DNA from: Granulicella aggregans
GTDB taxonomy: Bacteria; Acidobacteriota; Terriglobia; Terriglobales; Acidobacteriaceae
NCBI RefSeq assembly: GCF_025685565.1
Contig: NZ_JAGSYE010000002.1
Span: forward strand, 62,001 to 126,000
Reading direction: 5' to 3'
Length of the DNA stretch: 64,000 bases
Shown here: positions 24,606 to 32,292 of the stretch, one piece after another
How the letters are laid out: each line of letters opens with the position of its first letter
How positions within the stretch are numbered: the first letter of the stretch is position 1
Made by a program: the position numbers and the translations under genes
Notes under the pieces: generated by a model
The model's database searches: none
What the model was told of the DNA's origin: nothing
What the model saw: the letters and a program-made list of their open reading frames with translations, nothing else

Positions 24606-25868
24606 ATGCTTAGCGAAACTCAAATCCACCGTGGCCAGACACGCCGAATCAAGCTGGCGTACCTCGTCAGCCACCCGATTCAATACCAGGCTCCACTCCT
24701 GCGCCGAATTGCACAGGAACCGGACATCGACCTGACCGTCTTTTTTGGTTCGGATTTCTCCCTGCGCAACTACGCCGACAAGGGGTTTGGCGTCACGGTA
24801 AAGTGGGACGTGCCTCTCGTAGAAGGCTACCGGCACGAGTTTCTTCCAACTCTCCGCGACAACGCCACCGTATCCACCTTTGCTCCGATCAGCCACGGCA
24901 TCCTGAACCGCCTCAGCGGTCGCGGCAGCGGGCCCGCGTTCGACATGCTGTGGGTCCACGGATACGCCAGCGTCAATGCCCTTCAGGGAATCTTCGCGGC
25001 GAAGGCCCTGGGCATACCGGTCCTGCTGCGCGCCGAGTCGACCCTTATCGACCGTGAGCGAAGCACCGTCAAGCTCGCCGGAAAAGAGCTCTTCTTCCGG
25101 ACCCTGCGCCGGTTCATCTCCGGAGTCGCTCCCATCGGCAAATTGAACTCCGAATATTGGCAGCACTACCTCGGCCCGGACATCCCGTCGTTCACGATGC
25201 CTTACTGTGTCGACAACGCGTACTTTCAGGCTCGCAGCAAGGAGGCACAACCGGGCCGGGCGGCTCTGCAGCAGGAGCTTGGTATTGATCCCTCGCGACC
25301 GGTTATCTTGTTCGCCTCGAAGCTCCAGGAACGCAAGCGCTGCATCGACCTGTTGGAGGCGTATCTCCAGGTGATCGCGCGACCGGGTCTGCGACCATAC
25401 CTGGTGATCGTGGGCGATGGCGAGGAGCGGGCCGCGCTTGAGGCACGCGCCGCACAGAGCGGTGTCGACAGCATTCGTTTTTGCGGCTTCCGTAACCAGT
25501 CGGAGCTTCCACGGTTCTTCGATCTGGCCACAGTCTTCGTCCTGCCATCGCGGCACGAGCCATGGGGCCTCATCGTCAACGAAGCGATGAACGCGGGCCG
25601 GCCGGTCATCCTCTCAAATGATGTGGGGTGCCAGCCTGATCTGGTCACAGATGGTGTCGAAGGCTTCGTATTTTCTGTGGGCAACGTCAATTCCCTCGCT
25701 TCGGCCCTGGTCCGCTTGCTCGAGGATCCCGGATGTGCTCCGCGCATGGGTCTCCGCGCACTGAAGAAGATCCAGGGGTACGACTTCGAAGCCGACGTCC
25801 GTGGTCTGCGCGCTGCCATCGCATCACTCACCCGGATCATTCCTGAAAATTCAAGGCATCTATCTTAG
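24606..25868 (+). CDS. GT4-family glycosyltransferase
   Basis: This 420-aa enzyme has the two Rossmann halves of the GT-B fold. The N-terminal half starts IKLAYLVSHPIQYQAPLLRR. The C-terminal GT4 half contains ILFASKLQERKRCIDLLEAY, VIVGDGEERAAL and the sugar-nucleotide signature PSRHEPWGLIVNEAMNAGRPVI, with the retaining-type E-x7-E pattern. It would add a sugar from a nucleotide donor to the growing polysaccharide on the cytoplasmic face. It follows the export gene by 63 bp in the same direction. Donor and acceptor cannot be told from sequence; UDP-glucuronate or UDP-xylose from the neighbouring genes are candidates. Confidence 0.9.
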   Translation: MLSETQIHRGQTRRIKLAYLVSHPIQYQAPLLRRIAQEPDIDLTVFFGSDFSLRNYADKGFGVTVKWDVPLVEGYRHEFLPTLRDNATVSTFAPISHGILNRLSGRGSGPAFDMLWVHGYASVNALQGIFAAKALGIPVLLRAESTLIDRERSTVKLAGKELFFRTLRRFISGVAPIGKLNSEYWQHYLGPDIPSFTMPYCVDNAYFQARSKEAQPGRAALQQELGIDPSRPVILFASKLQERKRCIDLLEAYLQVIARPGLRPYLVIVGDGEERAALEARAAQSGVDSIRFCGFRNQSELPRFFDLATVFVLPSRHEPWGLIVNEAMNAGRPVILSNDVGCQPDLVTDGVEGFVFSVGNVNSLASALVRLLEDPGCAPRMGLRALKKIQGYDFEADVRGLRAAIASLTRIIPENSRHLS

Positions 25869-25922
25869 TGCGCTCAACCTCGGGCGCGTGAATCATCATC
25901 GAAGCTGGTAGGCTTCCATTTG

Positions 25923-27107
25923 ATGCGAACGCTTCACATTATCGGCACGCTCAACCCGGCCTCTGGCGGTCCGGCAGCAGCTGTATCCATGCATATCGAG
26001 TTTTCCCGGCCCGGTCACGTGAGCGAGGCGGTCACGCTCGATGACCCTGCATCGCCGTTTCTAAAGAACTTCGCCTACCCGGTAACAGCATTGGGACCCA
26101 CTCCGACGAAGTTCGGCTACAACCGCCGTCTCGTTCCCTGGTTGCGCGAAAACGCAGCCCGGTTCGACAACGTCATCGTCCACGGGCTCTGGCAATACTG
26201 CGGATTTGCGACATGGAGAGCGTACTCGGGAAAGGTTCCGTACTTCGTCTTCGTACACGGCATGCTGGATCCGTACTTCAAGCGAGCGTTCCCCTTCAAA
26301 CATTTCAAGAAGTGGGCTTACTGGATCGCAGCGGAATACTGGGTTCTTCGCGGTGCCGTGAACGTTCTTTTCACCTGCGCCGAAGAAGAACGGCTGGCTC
26401 GTAAGAGCTTCTGGCTGAACCGCTGGTCTTCGGTCATCGTCCCTTACGGTTCGAGAACTCCGGACGTCGATCTAGCGCAGTCCGCCGCAGACTTCCACGG
26501 ACGATTTCCCGATCTTCAAGGCCGGCGGTATCTCCTGTTTCTCGGTCGCATCGATCGAAAGAAGGGTTGCGACCTGCTGATCGACGCCTTCATCACCACT
26601 GCCGCAAATGATCCCCAACTCGATCTCGTCATGGCCGGTCCGGACGAGACCCGCTGGAGGCCTCAACTAGAAGAAAAACTTAGGAGAGCCGGACTCAGTC
26701 ACCGCGTTCACTGGACCGGAATGCTCAGTGGCACTCAGAAATGGGGCGCGTTTGCTACTTGCGAAGCCTTTATTCTGCCTTCTCACCAGGAGAACTTCGG
26801 CATCGCCGTCGCGGAAGCCCTGTCTTGCGGCAGACCGGTTCTGCTCTCGGATAAGGTGAATATTGCACCGGAGATTCTGGCCGACCATGCGGGCTTCATG
26901 GAGGCCGATACTCTTCAGGGGACAACCAATCTGTTCCTGCGCTGGATGAAGCTCTCGCAAGCGGAGCGCGAGAGGATGGGAGCCAACGCGCTGGCCTGCT
27001 TTCACTCGCGTTTCGATATGAAGGTAAATGTCTCCGTCTTCAACGATCTGCTGGAGACTGCGGCCCATTTACAATCGAACGAGCATCTGGCCTCCGCATC
27101 CGGTTAG
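25923..27107 (+). CDS. GT4-family glycosyltransferase
   Basis: This 394-aa protein is a second GT-B glycosyltransferase. The N-terminal domain opens with LHIIGTLNPASGGPAAAV, typical of group 1 transferases whose glycine-rich loop contacts the acceptor. The C-terminal half has LLFLGRIDRKKGCDLLIDAF, a VMAGPDE turn and the donor-binding PSHQENFGIAVAEALSCGRPVL with both conserved glutamates. It ends 30 bp before the acetyltransferase gene. ATG 25923 was preferred to the adjacent TTG at 25920. It probably adds another sugar to the same polymer; specificity is unknown. Confidence 0.9.
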   Translation: MRTLHIIGTLNPASGGPAAAVSMHIEFSRPGHVSEAVTLDDPASPFLKNFAYPVTALGPTPTKFGYNRRLVPWLRENAARFDNVIVHGLWQYCGFATWRAYSGKVPYFVFVHGMLDPYFKRAFPFKHFKKWAYWIAAEYWVLRGAVNVLFTCAEEERLARKSFWLNRWSSVIVPYGSRTPDVDLAQSAADFHGRFPDLQGRRYLLFLGRIDRKKGCDLLIDAFITTAANDPQLDLVMAGPDETRWRPQLEEKLRRAGLSHRVHWTGMLSGTQKWGAFATCEAFILPSHQENFGIAVAEALSCGRPVLLSDKVNIAPEILADHAGFMEADTLQGTTNLFLRWMKLSQAERERMGANALACFHSRFDMKVNVSVFNDLLETAAHLQSNEHLASASG

Positions 27108-27137
27108 TAGTCTTCACTCGGGACGCTTGTTCGAATC

Positions 27138-27734
27138 ATGCCCAGACAACCTCTTTACAACGCGGCTGAGCATCCTTCGCTGCACACATCAAGCGACCCC
27201 TACCTCCGGCCAGCGTTCTCTCTTTCCAGCCGGATCGGGCGGGCAAGCTGGAACATCGTATGGCTTCTGTTTTACAGGCCTTCGCCCCGTCCCTTGCACG
27301 CATGGCGCTCGGCGCTACTAAGGCTGTACGGCGCAAAGATGGGGCCGAACTGCCACTTTTATCCCGCCTCAAAGGTCTGGGCGCCCTGGAACCTTGTATG
27401 TGGCGAGCAGGTGACCGCAGCCGATGGTGCCGAGATCTACAACCCGGCACCCGTAACCTTTGGGGGGCATGCGATCCTCTCGCAGGACGCGTTCGTCTGT
27501 GGTGCCACGCATGACTACGACGACCCTGCGTTCCCCCTAATCGCCTTCGCCATGTCGATCGGCTCGTACGCCTGGGTCTGCGCCCGGGCTTCGGTAGCTC
27601 CCGGCGTAAATCTCGGCGACGGGGCTGTCCTGGGACTGGGTTCCGTGGCCACGCGAGACCTCAAGTCGTGGACCGTCTACGCCGGCGTCCCCGCAGTTGA
27701 GATTAAATCACGCCAGCAGCCCGAACTCAGGTAG
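27138..27734 (+). CDS. WcaF-like sugar O-acetyltransferase
   Basis: This 198-aa protein belongs to the left-handed beta-helix acyltransferases and resembles WcaF-type colanic acid acetyltransferases. Hexapeptide repeats run from about residue 70 to 175 (CHFYPASKVWAPWNLVCGEQ, then VAPGVNLGDGAVLGLGSVA). The family segment FVCGATHDYDDPAFPLI holds the catalytic histidine. The N-terminal region with WNIVWLLFYRPSPRPLHAWR is also typical. It would decorate polysaccharide sugars with acetyl groups from acetyl-CoA. No clear Shine-Dalgarno sequence precedes ATG 27138. It is the last gene of the forward polysaccharide run and is followed by a large hairpin. Confidence 0.87.
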   Translation: MPRQPLYNAAEHPSLHTSSDPYLRPAFSLSSRIGRASWNIVWLLFYRPSPRPLHAWRSALLRLYGAKMGPNCHFYPASKVWAPWNLVCGEQVTAADGAEIYNPAPVTFGGHAILSQDAFVCGATHDYDDPAFPLIAFAMSIGSYAWVCARASVAPGVNLGDGAVLGLGSVATRDLKSWTVYAGVPAVEIKSRQQPELR

Positions 27735-27769
27735 TTGAGAGGTGATCGAGGCCAAGGAATGCAACCTCC

Positions 27770-27806
27770 GGCTGGCAAGGAGTCCGAAAACCTTCCCTTG
27801 CCAGCC
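27770..27806. terminator. Bidirectional hairpin at the end of the polysaccharide run
   Basis: A perfect 11-bp inverted repeat (GGCTGGCAAGG, 15-nt loop, CCTTGCCAGCC) separates the convergent acetyltransferase and response-regulator genes. There is no T-run, so it may act with Rho or as an end-protecting hairpin. Confidence 0.6.
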
Positions 27807-27822
27807 TGCCAGCTCAACTCGC

Positions 27823-28206
27823 TTAGCTTCTCAGCTTGGCTAGAAGGTCCGTCGGATGTACGGGCTTCGCGAGAATCTCGAATTCGTGTCCCTCGGCCCG
27901 TGCCTTTTCCAGAAGATCGGCCGTGGCGGCCTGACCTGAAAACAATAGAATCTTGCACTTGGGAAGTTTTTCCCGCGTGATGATGGCGGTTTCGATCCCG
28001 GTCAATCCTGTCATGATGACATCGCTGATCAGCATATCCGGTTCAAAAGTATCGAGTGCCTCGATCGCCTTTTCTCCGCTGTAGACCGCCTTTGCTTCGA
28101 ATCCAGCCTGGTTGAGAATGATGGCAAGTGTATTTGCAATCACCTGTTCATCGTCGGCAACAAGTACCTTGGACTTCGGTGCGCTGGTGGGATGTGTCTC
28201 TGGCAT
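27823..28206 (-). CDS. Single-domain response regulator
   Basis: This 127-aa protein is a stand-alone receiver with all catalytic residues: the acidic pair in VLVADDEQ (about D19-D20), the phospho-acceptor aspartate in MLISDVIMTG (about D61), the switch serine in LLFSGQ and the lysine in ILAKPVHP. It can be phosphorylated by a histidine kinase and would pass the signal by protein contact, since no output domain follows. It has no kinase neighbour. Its place beside the polysaccharide locus, on the opposite strand, hints at but does not show a role there. Confidence 0.88.
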   Translation of the reverse strand: MPETHPTSAPKSKVLVADDEQVIANTLAIILNQAGFEAKAVYSGEKAIEALDTFEPDMLISDVIMTGLTGIETAIITREKLPKCKILLFSGQAATADLLEKARAEGHEFEILAKPVHPTDLLAKLRS

Positions 28207-28391
28207 GTCTCTGTTTTCCTTGGGGTTATCGCTCTTTGTGTGACGTAACTTTTCTATCTGGGACTACAACGCGTACGAGTCCTCAGTCCACTTCATCATG
28301 CTCTGCTCCGTCTAATGATACGCTGACCGCTGAGTAGCTTGTCTATCGAACACCGATTTCCGCCCGACGACTCGCTCTAAAACCAAATCCA

Positions 28392-29753
28392 ATGAGTCTT
28401 ATGCCCGAAGCGATTATCCGCGCCGAACGTGTCGAAAAATATTACGCCCAGCCAAGCGAGAACCGCATCCAGGTCATCTCCCCGACCGATCTTGCGGTGG
28501 TCCCGGGCGAGATCGTCGCCCTGCTCGGTCCCTCCGGCTCAGGCAAATCGACCCTCCTGCGCATGCTCACCGGTTTGTCCACCCCGTCCGCCGGGCAGGT
28601 GTACTGGCACGACCGCCCCATCGGCAGCGCCGACGTCAATGTCTCCATCGTCTTCCAGAGCTTCGCCCTCTTTCCCTGGCTCACCGTCTTCGAGAACGTC
28701 GAAGCTCCTCTCAAGGCCCGCGGCATGGAGCCCGCCGAGCGCCGCCGCCGAGCGATGAACATTCTCAACACCGTGGGTCTTGAGGGCTTCCAGGCTGCCT
28801 ACCCGAAGGAACTCTCCGGCGGCATGCGACAGCGCGTTGGCTTCGCGCGAGCGCTTGTCGTCGAGCCCGAAGTCCTCTTCATGGACGAACCCTTCTCCGC
28901 CCTCGACGTACTCACTGCTGAGAATCTGCGCTCCGAACTCCTGGAACTCTGGCAGAAGAAGACCATCCCCACCCAGGCGATCTTCATCGTCACCCACAAC
29001 ATCGAAGAGGCAGTCCTACTCGCGGACCGCATCATCGTCCTCGGGCGCAATCCGGGCCACATCCGCACCGACTTCAAGGTCACCCTCGCCCACCCTCGCG
29101 ACCGCAAGGCCAGCGCCTTCACCCAGTTGGTTGACTACATCTACAAGGTACTCACCCAGCCCGACGCCAAGCCGCCCGCCCTGCCCCAAACGGGCGACGG
29201 CAAGCCAGTCCGCGACCAACGCCAGATGCACTACCAGATGCTTCCCCACGCCCGCCCCGGGGGCATCGCCGGCCTGCTCGAGATCCTCATCGACCACGCC
29301 GGAAAGGACGACATCTACAAGCTCGCCGACGACCTCGCCTTCGAGATAGACGACCTCCTACCGATCGTCGACGCAGCCCAGCTTCTCGGCTTCCTCAAGG
29401 TCAACGAGGGTGATGCTGCCATCACCCCCACCGGCACCGAGTACGCTAACTCCGAGATCCTTCGCCAGAAGGAACTCTTCCGCATCGCCGCCGTCGAAAA
29501 TGTTCTTCTGCTGCGCCAGATCGTCCGCGCCGTCGAGGCTAAGAGCGACCGCAGCGTTCCCGAGGAGTTCTTTCACGACATGCTCGACGAGCAGTTCAGT
29601 GAGGAGGAGACCCTCCGCCAACTCGAAACCGCCATCAACTGGGGCCGCTACGCCGAACTCTTCGACTATGACGCCTCCCGCCGCCGGTTCATTCAGCCCG
29701 AAAAGCTGCACGAAGATGCCGAGACCGAGGCGGAAGCGGAGATCGACGCCTGA
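28392..29753 (+). CDS. NitT/TauT-type ABC transporter ATP-binding protein
   Basis: This 453-aa protein has an ABC ATPase domain (about residues 8-235) with Walker A GPSGSGKST, signature LSGGMRQR, Walker B VLFMDEPFSALD and the switch histidine in VTHN. The VFQSFALFPWLTVFENV segment is typical of nitrate/sulfonate/taurine importers. It carries a C-terminal extension (about 290-430) like the AAA-associated C-terminal domain found on some of these ATPases; it begins GGIAGLLEILIDHAGKDDIYKLADDL. The matching permease is at 32293, separated by an unrelated long gene. No substrate-binding protein is present, so the substrate is unknown. Confidence 0.92.
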   Translation: MSLMPEAIIRAERVEKYYAQPSENRIQVISPTDLAVVPGEIVALLGPSGSGKSTLLRMLTGLSTPSAGQVYWHDRPIGSADVNVSIVFQSFALFPWLTVFENVEAPLKARGMEPAERRRRAMNILNTVGLEGFQAAYPKELSGGMRQRVGFARALVVEPEVLFMDEPFSALDVLTAENLRSELLELWQKKTIPTQAIFIVTHNIEEAVLLADRIIVLGRNPGHIRTDFKVTLAHPRDRKASAFTQLVDYIYKVLTQPDAKPPALPQTGDGKPVRDQRQMHYQMLPHARPGGIAGLLEILIDHAGKDDIYKLADDLAFEIDDLLPIVDAAQLLGFLKVNEGDAAITPTGTEYANSEILRQKELFRIAAVENVLLLRQIVRAVEAKSDRSVPEEFFHDMLDEQFSEEETLRQLETAINWGRYAELFDYDASRRRFIQPEKLHEDAETEAEAEIDA

Positions 29754-29961
29754 GCGGCGGCCATACAGCAGACTCCCGAAATGGCATTGCGGTCGCAGGT
29801 GATCCGTAACCCATTGGCCGCAAGGGACATACGCGTCCGTCCAGGCAGGTTGTCAGAGCTTCTCGCAAACCGGCGCGACAAATCGCTTGCACTCACCATC
29901 CCGGCATGTCACGATCCTCTCGTTCGCTGCACAGTGGTGCAGCCCGTCACGGAGGAACACA

Positions 29962-32193
29962 ATGGCCGCTCCCCCTACCGCTGCACCGACAGCACCGACA
30001 CTCTCGATCGACGTACTTCACGACCTTGATTCCGCCAGCTCCTTGTTGTCCCAGTTGACCTCGGACAGAGACGCCGTCTTCAACCTGGGCGGTGACGTCG
30101 TGAAGTTTGCGACAGGCTCGGTGAAGGACGCAGCCGTCGCCAAGGCTGCGACCGCAATCGCCATCAATGCTCCGGCAAGCTGGACTCTCCCCAACGGAAT
30201 CGTCTTTTCTCTCTCGGGCCGTGCGAAGTGTGCCATGTGCATCAGCACTGTCAGCGAAACCTTCGCCGTCGCCACGACCCTCGATGCCACCACCCCCAGC
30301 AAGATCCTCGCAGGCCCGAAGGCCGGCATGGCCTATATCAATATCGATCTGGACTTCGATATCAAGGCGTCCGCGAAGGCTTCCGGAAGTGTCGGCGGCG
30401 TCGGCATCGCAGGAGCCGTCTCCGGAGGCAGGTGCGCAACCCTCTCCTTCTGCCAGCCCGTCGACGACTCCCTGAATGCCATGGATGCCATTAAGCTCGC
30501 ATTCTCCCAGATCGTCTTCCCGCTCGATCCCACCCGGATCACGGAGATGCAGACAGGCTCACTCTGCCGCGTTCTCTTCGACGGAACGTTTAGCGCGGAG
30601 CTCGACGTGACTTACGGCATCGGAAGCCATACCTTTGCGGCTCCGGGAGTAGCCAGCGCTCTCGCCAGCGCACAGAAGGCCGTCTCCATCACTCCGCCCT
30701 CGCCGGGCATGGATGCAGGGGTGACAGGTTCGGTCTGCTACTCCCATACCGATCACTTTGGTCTCGTCGTCGACAAGTCCACCGATAGTGTCGCAACCGT
30801 CTATCTCATCCGCGCCCTCGAAAACGACATAGGCGTTACGGCTGGTATCGACGTCGGCATCACTGCTTCCGACGCCTCCATCTCCATCCGGCAAGATGAC
30901 GTTCAGAAAATCGTGAAAGAGGTAACGCATAGCGACAAGCTCGCGGCCGAGGCAGGAAGCGCGGCTGGAAGTGCGGGCAACAGCCTCGCCAGCAGTCTCA
31001 ACGCGAAACTTGCTTCCTGGGCCGAAGATCCCTCAAGCCAGGTCGGCCTCAGCGCCAGCCTTTGTCGCCAGCAGAACCACACGACCCTCTTCGTCTTCGA
31101 CGCCGACCTGAGCAATGCAGCCCTTACCAGCGCAGGCTGGCCGGCGTTGATCTCCGGGGATATCTTCAAAGCACTCAACCAGGGCGGCCTGACGCTCCAA
31201 CCCGGTTCCGGGGTGTCCGAAAGCCTCAAGCGCTCCTGCACCATCAGCTTTCACTTCTTCAATCTCTTCAACTTCAGCGACGTCAACGACTTCTTTTCAA
31301 ACGCGAACGTTGAACTGGGCCCCGACGGTACCATTCGAATCCACGCGGCCGTCGGCGACGAGACCAAGGCCGGGACAAAGACATCCTTTGACTCATTCCG
31401 CGTCTACTTCGTCGTCGGAGCCATCCGGGACGCGGCTGGCAATGTCTCTCACACCGATGTCGATCTCCGCCTCGAACTCTGCGAAGCCAGCAGGCAGCGC
31501 AGTGGAGCATCCTTCTCCGACACTCTTGCCATCGCGCCGGCTCTGCCAGCCACAGCGGCGATGCAAAAAGCCATAGCCAGCTACCTTGGAGGACATCCCG
31601 GCGGCAAGCTGACGCTCACCTATCAGATCAAATCGCCGGTTTACGAGAAACTTACTTTCACCCCGTTCAACGGGGGCAATCCAGGGCCGCTTCCCCAGTC
31701 CGCCGATCAAAATAATTGGAATGCCTTCCGGTCCGCCACGACCGAACTCATCCCGGATCTTTCCATTTTGTCCGCGTACACCTATGACAACTGGGTCGCC
31801 TTCAACCGCGCAGCCATTGACGAGATCGGATCGACAATCGATCCCAACCGCCGCCAGACTGGAGTCATCGCGCAGGGACTGAAGGCGCTGCCCGACGACA
31901 ACAACCGCATCTCTGCGGGCTATTTCATGCAGGCAAGCCAGGGATTCATGAACCTGGTGGAAGACCTCACTAACCTTGCAAGCGCTGCGGAAGCGGTTAC
32001 CGACCTCACACGCTACAACGAATTGCTCGCATTCGTTGCACAGGTGATTACCAGCGATGTCTTCATTCCGTACGGCGTCCCGACCGCAGGTGCTCTCCTG
32101 AAGCTGTGCGGCGCGAGCACCACGCAGGTAGCCGGTGATGTTCAGCGATCCACCGACAATAGCTCCATGAACTGCACCCTCACACTGTCCTAA
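29962..32193 (+). CDS. Unrecognised 743-aa protein between ABC transporter genes
   Basis: I do not recognise this protein. It starts at ATG 29962 with a strong GGAGGA, right after a GCTGCAC/GTGCAGC hairpin (29926-29943). It begins with a Pro/Ala/Thr-rich head and shows no signal peptide or membrane helix. Residues about 30-330 contain alternating glycine-, serine- and valine-rich strands (for example SGSVGGVGIAGAVSGG), suggesting beta structure. There is an Ala/Ser-rich helical patch near 330-370 (EAGSAAGSAGNSLASSL), and the last 150 residues look helical, with an aromatic YTYDNWVAFNRAAID segment. Scattered cysteines do not form a metal motif. Its strand and position suggest co-transcription with the transporter, but no function can be assigned. 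Confidence 0.75.
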   Translation: MAAPPTAAPTAPTLSIDVLHDLDSASSLLSQLTSDRDAVFNLGGDVVKFATGSVKDAAVAKAATAIAINAPASWTLPNGIVFSLSGRAKCAMCISTVSETFAVATTLDATTPSKILAGPKAGMAYINIDLDFDIKASAKASGSVGGVGIAGAVSGGRCATLSFCQPVDDSLNAMDAIKLAFSQIVFPLDPTRITEMQTGSLCRVLFDGTFSAELDVTYGIGSHTFAAPGVASALASAQKAVSITPPSPGMDAGVTGSVCYSHTDHFGLVVDKSTDSVATVYLIRALENDIGVTAGIDVGITASDASISIRQDDVQKIVKEVTHSDKLAAEAGSAAGSAGNSLASSLNAKLASWAEDPSSQVGLSASLCRQQNHTTLFVFDADLSNAALTSAGWPALISGDIFKALNQGGLTLQPGSGVSESLKRSCTISFHFFNLFNFSDVNDFFSNANVELGPDGTIRIHAAVGDETKAGTKTSFDSFRVYFVVGAIRDAAGNVSHTDVDLRLELCEASRQRSGASFSDTLAIAPALPATAAMQKAIASYLGGHPGGKLTLTYQIKSPVYEKLTFTPFNGGNPGPLPQSADQNNWNAFRSATTELIPDLSILSAYTYDNWVAFNRAAIDEIGSTIDPNRRQTGVIAQGLKALPDDNNRISAGYFMQASQGFMNLVEDLTNLASAAEAVTDLTRYNELLAFVAQVITSDVFIPYGVPTAGALLKLCGASTTQVAGDVQRSTDNSSMNCTLTLS

Positions 32194-32257
32194 GCCCAAG
32201 CAATCGCAATTGAGGCAGGAATGTGCCCCACTTCCGTTGGGAACTATCGCCACGTTG

Positions 32258-32286
32258 CGGACACCGAAACACGGCTCACATACAAT
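32258..32286 (+). promoter_or_regulatory. Candidate leaderless promoter of the ABC permease
   Basis: TACAAT (32281-32286) lies exactly six nt before ATG 32293, with CGGACA 17 nt upstream of it as a -35. This predicts transcription starting at the permease start codon, independent of the upstream genes. Confidence 0.5.
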
Positions 32287-32292
32287 CGTGGG

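Noticed and set aside
24594..25556. 320-codon frame antisense to the first glycosyltransferase
   Set aside because: The forward frame has clear GT4 motifs; the reverse one has none.
29926..29943. GCTGCAC-AGTG-GTGCAGC hairpin as a terminator of the ABC ATPase gene
   Set aside because: No T-run and it abuts the next ribosome binding site; it could influence translation but does not support a terminator call.
30000..32193. The 743-aa protein as a substrate-binding protein of the ABC transporter
   Set aside because: It lacks a signal peptide and the NMT1/TauA-type pattern and is about twice the expected size.
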